From: Changchengzhania lutea
GTDB taxonomy: Bacteria > Bacteroidota > Bacteroidia > Flavobacteriales > Flavobacteriaceae
Assembly: GCF_006974145.1 (NCBI RefSeq)
Contig: NZ_CP039456.1
Location: 2,138,001 to 2,202,000 of the forward strand
Length of the DNA: 64,000 nt
Direction: 5' to 3'
The position numbers and the translations under genes are program-made. Shown piece after piece: positions 7,933 to 18,078 of the stretch. Position 1 is the first letter of the stretch; every line of letters starts with the position of its first letter. Below the pieces are notes generated by a model. It saw only the letters and a list, made by a program, of their open reading frames with translations. It had not been told where the DNA came from and did no database searches.

Positions 7933-10752
7933 ATGGCTGAAACAATTAGATTAAATAAAGTATTACGCGAGCTTAATATCTCTTTAGATCGCGCTGTAGA
8001 ATTTCTAGATTCTAACGGTGTCGAAATAGAGAAGCGTCCCACTACAAAAATTTCAGAGGCAACTTATAAATTGCTTTCTGATGAATTTGAAACAGATGCA
8101 AATAAAAAAGTAGCCTCTCAGGAAGTTAGCGAAGCAAAACTTAAAGAGAAGGAAGTGTTGCGTGAGCAACGCGAGCGTGAACTTGAAGAAAGACAAAAGC
8201 AGGCAGCCAAAAGAGATGAAGTTGTTAGAGCAAGCAAAGTACTTTCGGGTCCAAAGCAAGTTGGTACAATTGATTTAAATCCTAAGAAGGCAGAAGCTAA
8301 AAAGGATGTTTCAAAAGCAGAAGAGCCCGTAAAAGAGCTTGAAGTAAAGGAGGTTAAAGCAGAAGCTGTTAAAACTGAAACGCCCAAGACTGAGGAGGTT
8401 AAAGCTGAGACTCCACAAGCTAAAGCTCCTAAAACGGCGAAGCCTAAGGCTAAAGAAGAAAAACCAAAGGCAAATGCGCCTAAATCAGATAAAAAACCTG
8501 CAGATCCTTCAAAAGAAGAGTCCAAGGAAATTATAATTGATGGCGATACTGTTACCGAGGAAAAATTAAAAACACAATATAAAAAACTTAGCGGTCCTAC
8601 TATTGCAGGCGATAAAATTGATTTATCAAAATTTAATAAGCCTAAAAAGAAGAAAGACGATAAAAAGACGGATGCTAAGGCAGGATCGTCTGATGCCAAT
8701 AAGAAAAAGAGACGCCGCATAAGTAAAGTTGGTGGCTCACAACCTGGAAATGGACCAAGTAGAGGTGGCGGACCAAGAACTGGAGGAAACGACAGATTTA
8801 GAGGAAAACCAGGTCAAGCAAGACGTCCTATTGTTAAAGAAGAGCCTAGTGAAGAAGATGTAAAGAAGCAGGTAAGAGAAACACTTGAGAAATTACAAGG
8901 CAAATCTAACAAAGGTAAAGGCGCAAAATACAGAAGAGATAAAAGAGATCAACACAAAGAGCAATCAGAAATTGATCAAGAAATAGAAGCAGCAGAAAGC
9001 AAAACACTTAAAGTTACAGAGTTTGTAACTGCGAGTGAGGTGGCTACCATGATGGATGTTGGCGTAACTGAAATTATTTCAGCATGTATGTCTTTGGGCA
9101 TGATGGTAACAATGAATCAGCGTTTAGATGCTGAAACTTTATCTATTGTTGCTGAGGAATTCGGTTATGAAGTTGAATTTGTAAAAGCTGATATTGAAGA
9201 GTCTATAGAGGAGTTCGTAGACAAACCAGAAGATTTAAAACCACGTGCTCCCATTGTAACGGTAATGGGTCACGTAGATCATGGTAAAACATCGCTTCTA
9301 GATTATATTCGTCAAGAAAACGTTATTGCCGGAGAGTCGGGAGGTATTACACAGCATATTGGTGCTTATGGCGTAGAGTTAGAAGGGGGTCAAAAAATCG
9401 CTTTCCTTGATACACCAGGTCACGAGGCCTTTACAGCCATGCGTGCGCGTGGTGCTCAGGTTACAGATATTGCTATAATTGTAGCAGCAGCAGATGATGA
9501 TATTATGCCACAGACTAAGGAGGCCATATCGCATGCTCAGGCAGCAGGAGTCCCTATTGTTTTTGCTATTAATAAGATAGATAAACCAGATTCGAATCCA
9601 GAAAAGATTAAAGAAGGTTTAGCACAAATGAACCTATTAGTTGAAGATTGGGGTGGAAAAATTCAATCGCATGATATTTCGGCTAAAGTAGGAACAGGCG
9701 TTAAAGAATTGCTTGAAAAAGTATTGCTGGAAGCAGAATTGTTAGAGCTGACAGCAAACCCTAATAAGCCAGCACTTGGAACTGTTGTTGAAGCGTTCTT
9801 AGATAAAGGTCGTGGTTACGTATCCACTATATTAGTTCAGGCGGGAACCTTAAAAGTTGGTGATTACGTATTAGCGGGTCAGCACAGTGGTAAGGTAAAA
9901 GCGATGCATGATGAGCGTGGTAATGATGTTGAAGCAGCAGGACCGTCAACGCCAGTATCTATTTTAGGACTCGATGGAGCGCCTCAGGCAGGTGATAAAT
10001 TTAATGTATTTGAAGATGAGCGTGAAGCGAAACAAATTGCAACAAAACGTGCACAATTACAACGTGAGCAATCGGTAAGAACGCAACGTCATATTACACT
10101 TGATGAAATTGGTCGTCGTATCGCATTGGGTGATTTCCAGGAATTGAATATTATTCTTAAAGGTGATGTAGATGGTTCTGTGGAAGCATTAACAGATTCA
10201 TTCCAAAAACTATCTACTGAAGAAATTCAAGTGAATATTTTACATAAAGGTGTAGGTGCCATTACAGAAAGTGATGTATTATTAGCGTCTGCTTCTGATG
10301 CCATTATTGTTGGATTTAATGTACGTCCAGTTGGAAATGCCAGATCAATTGCTGATAAAGAAGAAATTGATATTAGAACATACTCCATTATATATGATGC
10401 TATTAACGATCTTAAAGATGCGATGGAAGGTATGTTGTCTCCAGAGCTTAAAGAAGAAATAACCGGTACGGCTGAAATTAGAGAGATCTTTAAAGTCACC
10501 AAAATTGGAAGTATTGCTGGTTGTATGGTCACCAATGGTAAGATATTTAGAAACTCAGGTATCCGATTAATTCGAGACGGTGTAGTTGTTTATACAGGTG
10601 AGCTGGCTTCGTTAAAACGATTTAAGGACGACGTTAGGGAAGTCTCTAAAGGTTACGACTGTGGGATGCAAATTAAAAACTACAACGACATTAAAGAAGG
10701 TGATATCATAGAAGCCTTCCATGAAGTTGAGGTTAAAAAGAAACTTAAGTAA
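7933..10752 (+). CDS. infB: Translation initiation factor IF-2
   Basis: The 939-residue protein is full length. An N-terminal helical domain is followed by a low-complexity Lys/Ala/Glu/Pro linker (about 100-345). The GTPase core follows, with G1 GHVDHGKT (about 446-453), DTPGHEAF (about 493) and NKID (about 548). Domains II-IV end in the fMet-tRNA-binding C-terminus. IF-2 places initiator tRNA on the 30S subunit and promotes subunit joining. It is the last gene of the rimP operon and ends before a strong terminator. The linker has repeated KAE/KTE/PK units typical of this variable region. Confidence 0.97.
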   Translation: MAETIRLNKVLRELNISLDRAVEFLDSNGVEIEKRPTTKISEATYKLLSDEFETDANKKVASQEVSEAKLKEKEVLREQRERELEERQKQAAKRDEVVRASKVLSGPKQVGTIDLNPKKAEAKKDVSKAEEPVKELEVKEVKAEAVKTETPKTEEVKAETPQAKAPKTAKPKAKEEKPKANAPKSDKKPADPSKEESKEIIIDGDTVTEEKLKTQYKKLSGPTIAGDKIDLSKFNKPKKKKDDKKTDAKAGSSDANKKKRRRISKVGGSQPGNGPSRGGGPRTGGNDRFRGKPGQARRPIVKEEPSEEDVKKQVRETLEKLQGKSNKGKGAKYRRDKRDQHKEQSEIDQEIEAAESKTLKVTEFVTASEVATMMDVGVTEIISACMSLGMMVTMNQRLDAETLSIVAEEFGYEVEFVKADIEESIEEFVDKPEDLKPRAPIVTVMGHVDHGKTSLLDYIRQENVIAGESGGITQHIGAYGVELEGGQKIAFLDTPGHEAFTAMRARGAQVTDIAIIVAAADDDIMPQTKEAISHAQAAGVPIVFAINKIDKPDSNPEKIKEGLAQMNLLVEDWGGKIQSHDISAKVGTGVKELLEKVLLEAELLELTANPNKPALGTVVEAFLDKGRGYVSTILVQAGTLKVGDYVLAGQHSGKVKAMHDERGNDVEAAGPSTPVSILGLDGAPQAGDKFNVFEDEREAKQIATKRAQLQREQSVRTQRHITLDEIGRRIALGDFQELNIILKGDVDGSVEALTDSFQKLSTEEIQVNILHKGVGAITESDVLLASASDAIIVGFNVRPVGNARSIADKEEIDIRTYSIIYDAINDLKDAMEGMLSPELKEEITGTAEIREIFKVTKIGSIAGCMVTNGKIFRNSGIRLIRDGVVVYTGELASLKRFKDDVREVSKGYDCGMQIKNYNDIKEGDIIEAFHEVEVKKKLK

Positions 10753-10774
10753 TGCACAAAATAAAGTTTATATT

Positions 10775-10817
10775 AAAAAAAGAGCGACTATTCATTCAAT
10801 TTAGTCGCTCTTTTTTA
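10775..10817. terminator. Bidirectional terminator between infB and the SPOR gene
   Basis: AGAGCGACTA (10781-10790) pairs with TAGTCGCTCT (10802-10811), flanked by an A-run on the left and a T-run on the right, so it can end transcription from both converging genes. Confidence 0.85.
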
Positions 10818-10834
10818 TTATTATATGTGTACCG

Positions 10835-11224
10835 TCAACTCTGAGCCTTTTTAGGCTTAAATATAAAAGCACTAGGAAAAACCCGTTTAATGCGCAATAA
10901 AGCGCGGTCTGCTTCTAAGCGCGTGCCAAAACTCCCAGCCCACACTTTAAAATTAGGAGATTCAAATTGTACGGTAGGGCGAAACCCCGAAAAGGAGCTA
11001 TAAAATGAGCTTTGTGCAGATTGTGCGCCAGATCGGTTGCCTGAATAAATCTGAATTTTATAACGATTGGACTCGTTTTCATCTTTATTCATATCCTTTT
11101 TAACATTCAGGAGTCTCGGGATGTTTTTATTTTGATTTATGGTGACATGGCCTTGCTGTGAAAAACCATAATTGCAGGCCAAAGCAAAACAAAAAACACC
11201 TAATATCTTAATTTTCAAATTCAT
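10835..11224 (-). CDS. Small exported SPOR-domain protein
   Basis: The 129-residue protein has a signal peptide (about 1-22, ending GFSQ). Its C-terminal SPOR domain (about 55-125) includes YKIQIYSGNRSGAQ and FKVWAGSFGTRLEADRALL. SPOR domains bind denuded peptidoglycan glycan strands, usually at division sites. Here the domain is nearly the whole mature protein, so it may be a simple peptidoglycan-binding factor in the periplasm. It is convergent with infB and has its own promoter. Confidence 0.82.
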   Translation of the reverse strand: MNLKIKILGVFCFALACNYGFSQQGHVTINQNKNIPRLLNVKKDMNKDENESNRYKIQIYSGNRSGAQSAQSSFYSSFSGFRPTVQFESPNFKVWAGSFGTRLEADRALLRIKRVFPSAFIFKPKKAQS

Positions 11225-11250
11225 CGGTTTTATTTTTAAATGTATTTATG

Positions 11251-11258
11251 CAAATGTA
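11251..11258 (-). promoter_or_regulatory. -7 element of the SPOR gene
   Basis: Minus-strand TACATTTG followed by C, matching TAnnTTTG, 26 bases before the start codon. No clear -33 TTTG was seen at the expected distance. Confidence 0.45.
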
Positions 11259-11332
11259 TTAGTTATAAACTATATAGCATGCTGTTTTATTATTTAGAAT
11301 CCCTCTAAATTAGCAATTAACAGTTCTCTACA

Positions 11333-11363
11333 TTTCTCAAATCGACTTTAAGTATTACTTTTG
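11333..11363 (+). promoter_or_regulatory. Promoter of the act-cox operon
   Basis: TTTC at 11333-11336, 19 bases, then TACTTTTG at 11356-11363. It leaves an untranslated leader of roughly 150 bases before actA; no riboswitch was recognised in it. Confidence 0.5.
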
Positions 11364-11522
11364 CGTGAGTTTTGCGACTGTTTTTTCTTGTCATATTCTA
11401 TATGAAAAAACCGTACCAAAGTTGAGAAGTTTATATAACCAATAATATGAAATGAGGAATAACAGTGTTATAACTGTTAATATAGATTTGCATCTAACCT
11501 CTAAAAAAATAAATATTAATAG

Positions 11523-12815
11523 ATGAGACAGGTGATTCACCGTAAATTGAGCAATACCATTCTTCGTTTTAGCTTAATGATTTTATTAGCGTTTACAACC
11601 TCACTTTCAGCTCAGGAAGGAGATCCAACAAAAGGAAAATCTTTATTTAATGCCAATTGTGCCGCATGTCATAAATTAGACAAGAAAATGACGGGGCCTG
11701 CTTTACGTAATGTAGAAACGCGTTTAGCTGAACAGGAAGGCTTGGGTAGAGACTGGTTAGCAGCATGGATTCGTAATAGCGCTGCAGTCATTGCATCAGG
11801 AGATGCTTACGCAAACAAGATTTTTAAAGAGTATGGAGCAGCTATGACAGCTTATCCGTCATTTTCAGACCAAGATATCAGCGATATATTAGCGTATACA
11901 GCTGAGGAAAAAGCAGCACCGGTTGCAGCAGCAGATGGTACTGGGGCTACAGCTCAAGGGGCTACAGCTTCAAACGGTATTTCTAATGAAATCATTTTAG
12001 GAGCACTAGCTATTTTATTTGCGCTTTTAGCAATTGGTTTATATTTAGTAAACAAAACATTACGTCGTTTTGCAACTGCTCAAAATATTGAAATTGAAGC
12101 GGAAACTAAAAGAACACCGCTTTGGAAAGCTTTCGTGCAAAATCAATTTTTAATGATTGTTGTATCTATATTCTTTTTGTTAGCCAGTGCATATTTTGCG
12201 TTTGGTTATTTTATGCAAATTGGTATTGATCAAGGTTATGAACCTGTGCAACCTATTCACTATTCGCATAAAATCCATGCAGGGGATAATGGTATCGATT
12301 GTAAATACTGTCACTCTTCAGCAAGGGTGAGTAAGCATTCGGGTATTCCGTCTTTAAATGTGTGTATGAACTGCCACAAATCTATTTATGAATACACCGG
12401 TGAAACCTCTGCAGAATATACTAAGGAGTTTTACGATGGTGAGATTAAAAAATTATACAAAGCGGCCGGTTGGGACGATGCCGAACAAAAATATACAGGG
12501 GAAACACAGCCAGTAAAATGGGTGCGTATTCATAATCTTCCAGATTTTGTGTATTTCAATCACTCGCAACACGTTACTGTAGCAGGTGTGGAATGTCAAA
12601 CATGTCACGGTCCAGTTGAGGAAATGGAAGTCATGTATCAACATGCGCCATTAACTATGGGGTGGTGTATTGACTGCCACAGAACAACAAATGTGAATGT
12701 AAAAGACAATGCTTACTATACCAAAATACACGAAGAATTATCTAAAAAATATGGTGTAGATGAATTGACCGCAGCTCAAATGGGCGGCTTGGAATGTGGT
12801 AAGTGTCATTATTAA
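11523..12815 (+). CDS. actA: Alternative complex III subunit ActA, multihaem cytochrome c
   Basis: The 430-residue protein has a signal peptide (to about 30) and an N-terminal monohaem cytochrome c domain (CAACH at about 46). A hydrophobic helix follows at about 153-172 and another at about 208-230. The C-terminal multihaem part has CKYCH, CMNCH, CQTCH, CIDCH and CGKCH (about 260, 281, 358, 382, 425). Six CxxCH sites are thus visible. ActA carries electrons within alternative complex III, which oxidises menaquinol and reduces a cytochrome or the oxidase directly. It leads the actABCDEF-coxBA operon. The fusion of a monohaem domain to the multihaem module is notable against the pentahaem ActA of the type complex. 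Confidence 0.9.
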   Translation: MRQVIHRKLSNTILRFSLMILLAFTTSLSAQEGDPTKGKSLFNANCAACHKLDKKMTGPALRNVETRLAEQEGLGRDWLAAWIRNSAAVIASGDAYANKIFKEYGAAMTAYPSFSDQDISDILAYTAEEKAAPVAAADGTGATAQGATASNGISNEIILGALAILFALLAIGLYLVNKTLRRFATAQNIEIEAETKRTPLWKAFVQNQFLMIVVSIFFLLASAYFAFGYFMQIGIDQGYEPVQPIHYSHKIHAGDNGIDCKYCHSSARVSKHSGIPSLNVCMNCHKSIYEYTGETSAEYTKEFYDGEIKKLYKAAGWDDAEQKYTGETQPVKWVRIHNLPDFVYFNHSQHVTVAGVECQTCHGPVEEMEVMYQHAPLTMGWCIDCHRTTNVNVKDNAYYTKIHEELSKKYGVDELTAAQMGGLECGKCHY

Positions 12816-12849
12816 TTTAAAAAGTAAAGTTTTAGTTTTTTAGAGAGAT

Positions 12850-12885
12850 ACTAATAACTAATAACTAACAACTAATAACTAGTAA
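12850..12885 (+). repeat. Short tandem TAACTAA-type repeat before actB
   Basis: Several near-copies of the unit ACTAATA/ACTAACA run into the actB translation-initiation region, ending five bases before the ATG. No Shine-Dalgarno is present. Confidence 0.6.
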
Positions 12886-12890
12886 ACAAT

Positions 12891-15800
12891 ATGTCATCAA
12901 ACAAGAAATACTGGAAAAGTGTTGAAGAGCTAAACGAAAATAGCTCTATTGTTGAGACGCTTAAACAAAACGAGTTTGTAGAGCAAATTCCTACTGATGA
13001 ATTTTTAGGTAATAAAGAGACATTAGAAGCAACGGCTACAACGCGTCGCGATTTCTTAAAATACGTTGGTTTTAGTACAGCAGCAGCGTCATTAGCTGCT
13101 TGCGAAGGACCAGTAATTAAATCTATTCCTTATGTAGTTCAACCTACAGAAATTATCCCTGGTGTTGCAAATTATTATGCCACAACCATTGCTAATGGAT
13201 TTGATTTTGCTAGTGTTTTAGTAAAAACTCGAGAAGGGCGTCCTATTAAAATTGAAAACAATGCCATGGCAACTGCCAACGGTGGTGCTAATGCCAGAGT
13301 GAATGCATCCGTTTTAGGACTGTACGATAGTTTAAGGATCCAAGGGCCTAAAAAAGATGGTGATGCTATTTCTTGGAGTACGTTTGATGCGGATACAAAT
13401 CAAAAATTAACCGACTTAAAAGTTGCTGGTAAAGAGATTGTGTTATTAACACAAACCTTTGCAAGTCCTTCAACCAGTAAATTAATTTCCGAGTTTAAAG
13501 AAAAATATGGAAACGTACGTCATGTTATTTATGATGCCGTTTCAGAATCTGCTACATTAGATGCTTATCAAGCGAAGTACGGTGAGCGTGGTTTAGCGAA
13601 TTATGATTTCGGAAAGGCCATGACCATTGTATCTGTTGGTGCAGATTTCTTAGGAGATTGGCAAGGTGGCGGTTATGATTCCGCATATTCAAAAAACAGA
13701 ATACCAGAGCAAGGTAAGATGTCGCGTCATATTCAGTTTGAATCTAATATGTCGCTTTCTGGAGCAAATGCAGATAACCGAATCCCATTAACACCAACAC
13801 AACAAAAAATTGCGTTGGCAAAACTACACAGTTATATTGTAGGAGGTTCTGTAACAGGAAACTTACCAGATCATATAGAAGCGGCAGTTAAAAGCGCAGC
13901 TTCAGAATTAAAGAAAGCAGGAAGTAAAGGTTTGGTAATTACAGGCATTCAAGATGTGAATGCGCAAACTGTTGCTCTTGATATTAATGCTTCTCTAGGA
14001 AGTCAGGCTTTTGATAAATCGGCACCAGTTAAAACAAGACAAGGTAATGATAAGGCCGTGGCTAAGTTAGTTACAGATATGAAAGCTGGAAACGTTGGGG
14101 CAATCATCATGAGTGGTGTAAACCCAATGTATACTTTACCGAATCCTTCAGAATTTACTGAAGGACTGAGTAAGACAGAATTATCAATTGCATTTTCCAT
14201 GAAAGCTGATGAAACAGCTTCAGCAACACAATATATTGCAGCAACGCCGCACTATTTAGAATCTTGGGGCGATGTTGAAATCAGAAAAGGGCATTATGGG
14301 TTAACGCAACCTACTATTCGTCCATTATTTGATACGAGACAATTTCAAGACGCATTACTATTGTGGACTGGAAATGATATGTCTTATTACGATTATATCA
14401 AGGAAGCTTGGAACGGTGGTATTTTAGGCGGTAATTCCTTTAATCAAGCCTTGCATGATGGAGTTTATGTTGGCAGTATTTCTACTGAAACAGCAGATAC
14501 TACAGAAGCAGAAGTTACAGCAGAAACACCTTCAGGAAATGTGGCGAATGCATTAGCTGCGTCGTCCAAATCGGAAGGCTTTGAATTAACATTATATACC
14601 AAAGTAGGTATGGGTGACGGGCAACAAGCCAACAATCCATGGTTACAAGAATTTCCAGATCCTTTAACTAGAGCTTCTTGGGATAACTATTTAACCATGT
14701 CTAAGGCAGATGCAGACCAATTAGGTTTGGTAAATGTGCATGTTGCCAATGGTGCATTAAATGGTAGTTATGCCAATGTTACAGCAAATGGAAAAACGAT
14801 TACAGTACCAGTCATGATCCAGCCGGGTCAAGCAAATGGTTCTGTAGGTTTGGCTTTTGGTTATGGAAGAACAGAAGGTTTAAAAGAAGCCATGCAAACA
14901 GGTGTTAATGCCTATGCATTATATAATAATTTTAATAGCGTTCAACATGTAACTATTGAAGCTGCAGCAGGCGAGCATGAATTTGCTTCTGTACAGCTAC
15001 ATAATACATTAATGGGTCGTGGTGACATTATTAAAGAAACCACTTTAGAGATTTTCAATACCAAAGATAAAGAGTATTGGAACCCAATTCCTAAAGTATC
15101 TTTAAATCATGTTGAGACTCCTGTGACATCGCCCGATGTAGATTTGTGGGATGAGTTTGATCGTTCTATTGGGCATCATTTCAACTTGTCCATTGACTTG
15201 AATGCGTGTACCGGTTGTGGTGCTTGTGTTATTGCGTGTCATTCTGAAAACAACGTACCTGTAGTTGGTAAAACTGAAGTACGCCGTAGCCGTGATATGC
15301 ACTGGTTGCGTATTGATAGATATTATTCGTCGGAAGAATCATTTGAAGGAGATAATGCTAGGAAGGAAAATTCGGAAGGATGGTTTACCGGAACGAAACA
15401 GGCATTAAGGGAAATGGAATCTGGTTCTGAGAATCCACAAGTAGCATTCCAACCAGTTATGTGCCAGCATTGTAATCATGCACCTTGTGAAACGGTTTGT
15501 CCTGTGGCAGCAACGTCTCATGGTCGTCAAGGTCAAAACCATATGGCTTATAACCGTTGTGTGGGTACAAGATATTGCGCAAACAACTGTCCATATAAAG
15601 TACGTCGTTTCAACTGGTTTTTATATAATGGGAATGATGAGTTTGACTATCATATGAATGATGATTTAGGTCGTATGGTATTAAACCCAGATGTAGTTGT
15701 GCGCTCTCGTGGTGTGATGGAAAAATGTTCTATGTGTATTCAAAAAACACAAAAGACCATTTTAGATGCAAAACGTGATGGTCGCCTCATTGAAGATGGT

Positions 15801-15986
15801 GAATTCCAAACAGCCTGTTCGGCAGCTTGTAATAATGGTGCCATGACTTTTGGAGACATTAATGATAAAGATTCAAAAGTTGCAAAGCTTTTAAAAGATA
15901 ATCGTATGTATCACTTATTAGAGAGCGTGGGTACTAAGCCAAATGTGCAGTACCAGACTAAGGTGAGAAATACAACCGAAGCATAA
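12891..15986 (+). CDS. actB: Alternative complex III subunit ActB, molybdopterin-oxidoreductase-like iron-sulfur protein
   Basis: The 1,031-residue protein joins a large molybdopterin-oxidoreductase-like domain (about 75-730) to a ferredoxin-like domain (about 760-1000). The latter has cysteine clusters CTGCGACVIAC, CQHCNHAPCETVCP, CVGTRYCANNCP and CSMCIQ with CSAACNNGAM, enough for [4Fe-4S]/[3Fe-4S] centres. Members of the family do not bind molybdenum. The N-terminus has a Tat motif (TRRDFLK, 51-57) leading to a lipobox LAAC (C71), so the protein is probably folded before export and lipid-anchored on the periplasmic face. It sits between actA and actC and is the expected electron entry point near the quinol site. 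Confidence 0.94.
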   Translation: MSSNKKYWKSVEELNENSSIVETLKQNEFVEQIPTDEFLGNKETLEATATTRRDFLKYVGFSTAAASLAACEGPVIKSIPYVVQPTEIIPGVANYYATTIANGFDFASVLVKTREGRPIKIENNAMATANGGANARVNASVLGLYDSLRIQGPKKDGDAISWSTFDADTNQKLTDLKVAGKEIVLLTQTFASPSTSKLISEFKEKYGNVRHVIYDAVSESATLDAYQAKYGERGLANYDFGKAMTIVSVGADFLGDWQGGGYDSAYSKNRIPEQGKMSRHIQFESNMSLSGANADNRIPLTPTQQKIALAKLHSYIVGGSVTGNLPDHIEAAVKSAASELKKAGSKGLVITGIQDVNAQTVALDINASLGSQAFDKSAPVKTRQGNDKAVAKLVTDMKAGNVGAIIMSGVNPMYTLPNPSEFTEGLSKTELSIAFSMKADETASATQYIAATPHYLESWGDVEIRKGHYGLTQPTIRPLFDTRQFQDALLLWTGNDMSYYDYIKEAWNGGILGGNSFNQALHDGVYVGSISTETADTTEAEVTAETPSGNVANALAASSKSEGFELTLYTKVGMGDGQQANNPWLQEFPDPLTRASWDNYLTMSKADADQLGLVNVHVANGALNGSYANVTANGKTITVPVMIQPGQANGSVGLAFGYGRTEGLKEAMQTGVNAYALYNNFNSVQHVTIEAAAGEHEFASVQLHNTLMGRGDIIKETTLEIFNTKDKEYWNPIPKVSLNHVETPVTSPDVDLWDEFDRSIGHHFNLSIDLNACTGCGACVIACHSENNVPVVGKTEVRRSRDMHWLRIDRYYSSEESFEGDNARKENSEGWFTGTKQALREMESGSENPQVAFQPVMCQHCNHAPCETVCPVAATSHGRQGQNHMAYNRCVGTRYCANNCPYKVRRFNWFLYNGNDEFDYHMNDDLGRMVLNPDVVVRSRGVMEKCSMCIQKTQKTILDAKRDGRLIEDGEFQTACSAACNNGAMTFGDINDKDSKVAKLLKDNRMYHLLESVGTKPNVQYQTKVRNTTEA

Positions 15987-16036
15987 ATAAGTAAAAAGTT
16001 TAATGGTTTAAAAGTTAAAAAGGATTATAATTTTTA

Positions 16037-16070
16037 AACAAGTAAGCAAATAAACAAATAAACAATAAAA
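16037..16070 (+). repeat. Short tandem AAATAAAC-type repeat before actC
   Basis: Near-copies of AGTAAGCA/AAATAAAC fill the last 35 bases before the actC ATG. As before actB, an unstructured A-rich stretch takes the place of a Shine-Dalgarno. Confidence 0.6.
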
Positions 16071-16071
16071 A

Positions 16072-17523
16072 ATGGCGTCTCATTACGAAGCACCTATTAG
16101 AAGACCTTTAGTTACAGGCGAAAAATCATATCACGATGTTACTGTGGATGTGGCACGCCCTGTTGAAGGAAAGGCAAATAAATCTTGGTGGATTGTATTT
16201 TCAATTGCACTGGCAGCTTTCCTTTGGGGAATAGGTTGTATTATTTATACCATATCGACAGGTATCGGAACTTGGGGTTTGAATAAAACCGTAGGTTGGG
16301 CTTGGGATATTACCAACTTTGTTTGGTGGGTAGGTATTGGTCACGCAGGAACACTTATTTCTGCAGTACTTTTATTATTCCGTCAAAAATGGAGAATGGC
16401 GATTAACCGTTCTGCGGAAGCGATGACTATTTTTTCGGTAATACAAGCCGGATTATTTCCAATTATTCACATGGGTCGTCCGTGGTTAGCATATTGGGTA
16501 TTACCAATTCCGAATCAGTTTGGTTCACTTTGGGTAAACTTTAACTCACCATTGCTTTGGGATGTATTTGCGATTTCAACGTATTTATCAGTTTCAATGG
16601 TTTTCTGGTGGACAGGTTTATTACCAGATTTTGCCATGCTTAGAGATAGAGCTATTAAACCTTTCCAAAAGAAAATTTACTCACTATTGAGTTTCGGTTG
16701 GTCTGGTCGTGCAAAAGATTGGCAACGTTTTGAAGAGGTGTCTTTAGTACTTGCCGGTTTAGCAACACCTTTAGTGCTTTCTGTACATACTATTGTATCT
16801 TTTGATTTCGCAACATCGGTAATTCCAGGTTGGCATACAACTATATTCCCGCCTTACTTTGTTGCTGGTGCGGTATTCTCAGGATTTGCTATGGTAAACA
16901 CACTTCTTATAATCATGAGAAAAGTATGTAGCCTAGAGGATTATATCACCGTACAACACATCGAGTTAATGAACATCGTAATTATGATTACGGGTTCTAT
17001 AGTGGGTGTGGCATATATTACAGAATTATTCATCGCCTGGTATTCTGGTGTAGAATACGAACAATACGCTTTCTTAAACAGAGCAACAGGGCCTTATTGG
17101 TGGGCGTATTTATTAATGATGAGCTGTAACGTGTTTTCGCCGCAATTCATGTGGTTCAAGAAATTAAGAACAAGTATTATGTTCTCATTCTTCATCTCTA
17201 TTGTCGTAAATGTTGGGATGTGGTTTGAGCGTTTTGTAATCATTGTAACCTCCTTACATAGAGATTATTTACCATCTTCATGGACCATGTTTTCACCAAC
17301 ATATGTGGATATTGGAATATTTATAGGAACTATAGGATTCTTCTTTGTGTTATTCTTATTGTATTCAAGAACATTCCCAGTAATTGCGCAGGCAGAGGTT
17401 AAAACAATATTAAAATCATCTGGAGAGCGGTACAAACGCATTAGAGAAGGTGGAGAAAGTTTAGCAGGGACAGCTGTAGATGCTAGAACTTCTGAAGATA
17501 CTAACAACGAAACAAAAATTTAA
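16072..17523 (+). CDS. actC: Alternative complex III subunit ActC, NrfD-like integral membrane quinol-oxidising subunit
   Basis: The 483-residue protein has about ten transmembrane helices and the NrfD/PsrC fold. Typical features include GHAGTLISAVLLLFRQ near residue 97 and HMGRPW near 137, conserved residues around the quinol site and proton path of this family. It is the main membrane subunit of alternative complex III, where menaquinol is oxidised. It is nine bases before actD in a tightly packed operon. Confidence 0.95.
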   Translation: MASHYEAPIRRPLVTGEKSYHDVTVDVARPVEGKANKSWWIVFSIALAAFLWGIGCIIYTISTGIGTWGLNKTVGWAWDITNFVWWVGIGHAGTLISAVLLLFRQKWRMAINRSAEAMTIFSVIQAGLFPIIHMGRPWLAYWVLPIPNQFGSLWVNFNSPLLWDVFAISTYLSVSMVFWWTGLLPDFAMLRDRAIKPFQKKIYSLLSFGWSGRAKDWQRFEEVSLVLAGLATPLVLSVHTIVSFDFATSVIPGWHTTIFPPYFVAGAVFSGFAMVNTLLIIMRKVCSLEDYITVQHIELMNIVIMITGSIVGVAYITELFIAWYSGVEYEQYAFLNRATGPYWWAYLLMMSCNVFSPQFMWFKKLRTSIMFSFFISIVVNVGMWFERFVIIVTSLHRDYLPSSWTMFSPTYVDIGIFIGTIGFFFVLFLLYSRTFPVIAQAEVKTILKSSGERYKRIREGGESLAGTAVDARTSEDTNNETKI

Positions 17524-17531
17524 AGTAGCAT

Positions 17532-18062
17532 ATGGAAGCTTCAAAAGTAATTCACGCTATTTATACTGATGATGATGTATTAATGTCTGCTGTTAAAAAA
17601 GTAAAGGCAGAAAGATATCACATCGAAGAAATATATACACCATTCCCCGTACACGGACTGGACAAAGCTATGGGATTAGCGCCAACACGTATTGCCATAA
17701 CCTCATTTATGTATGGCTGTATAGGATTAATCGTTGCTATTTTAATGATGAATTTCATTATGATTGAAGACTGGCCACAAGACATTGGTGGTAAACCAAG
17801 TTTTAGTTATTTGCAAAATATGCCGGCTTTTGTACCTATCATGTTCGAGTTAACGGTGTTCTTTGCAGCGCACTTAATGGTTATCACCTTTTACTTACGC
17901 TCTAGAATGTGGCCTTTTAAAAACGCGGAAAACCCAGACCCTAGAACCACAGACGACCATTTTTTAATGGAAATCACCGTTAATGATAACGAAGCTGAAT
18001 TGGCAGCATTGCTTAAGGATACGGGAGCTGTAGAAGTAAATTTAATTGATAAAGCGCATTAA
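17532..18062 (+). CDS. actD: Alternative complex III subunit ActD (DUF3341)
   Basis: The 176-residue protein has a soluble N-terminal part with EIYTPFPVHGLD, the DUF3341 signature, followed by two transmembrane helices (about 55-75 and 95-118) and a cytoplasmic tail. ActD is a small structural subunit of alternative complex III. It follows actC by nine bases and precedes actE by 17. Confidence 0.94.
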   Translation: MEASKVIHAIYTDDDVLMSAVKKVKAERYHIEEIYTPFPVHGLDKAMGLAPTRIAITSFMYGCIGLIVAILMMNFIMIEDWPQDIGGKPSFSYLQNMPAFVPIMFELTVFFAAHLMVITFYLRSRMWPFKNAENPDPRTTDDHFLMEITVNDNEAELAALLKDTGAVEVNLIDKAH

Positions 18063-18078
18063 CAATAGAAATTGACAA

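Noticed and set aside
8118-8720. 200-codon minus-strand frame opposite infB
   Set aside because: It mirrors the Lys/Ala/Glu low-complexity linker of IF-2, giving Ser/Leu/Phe-rich nonsense.
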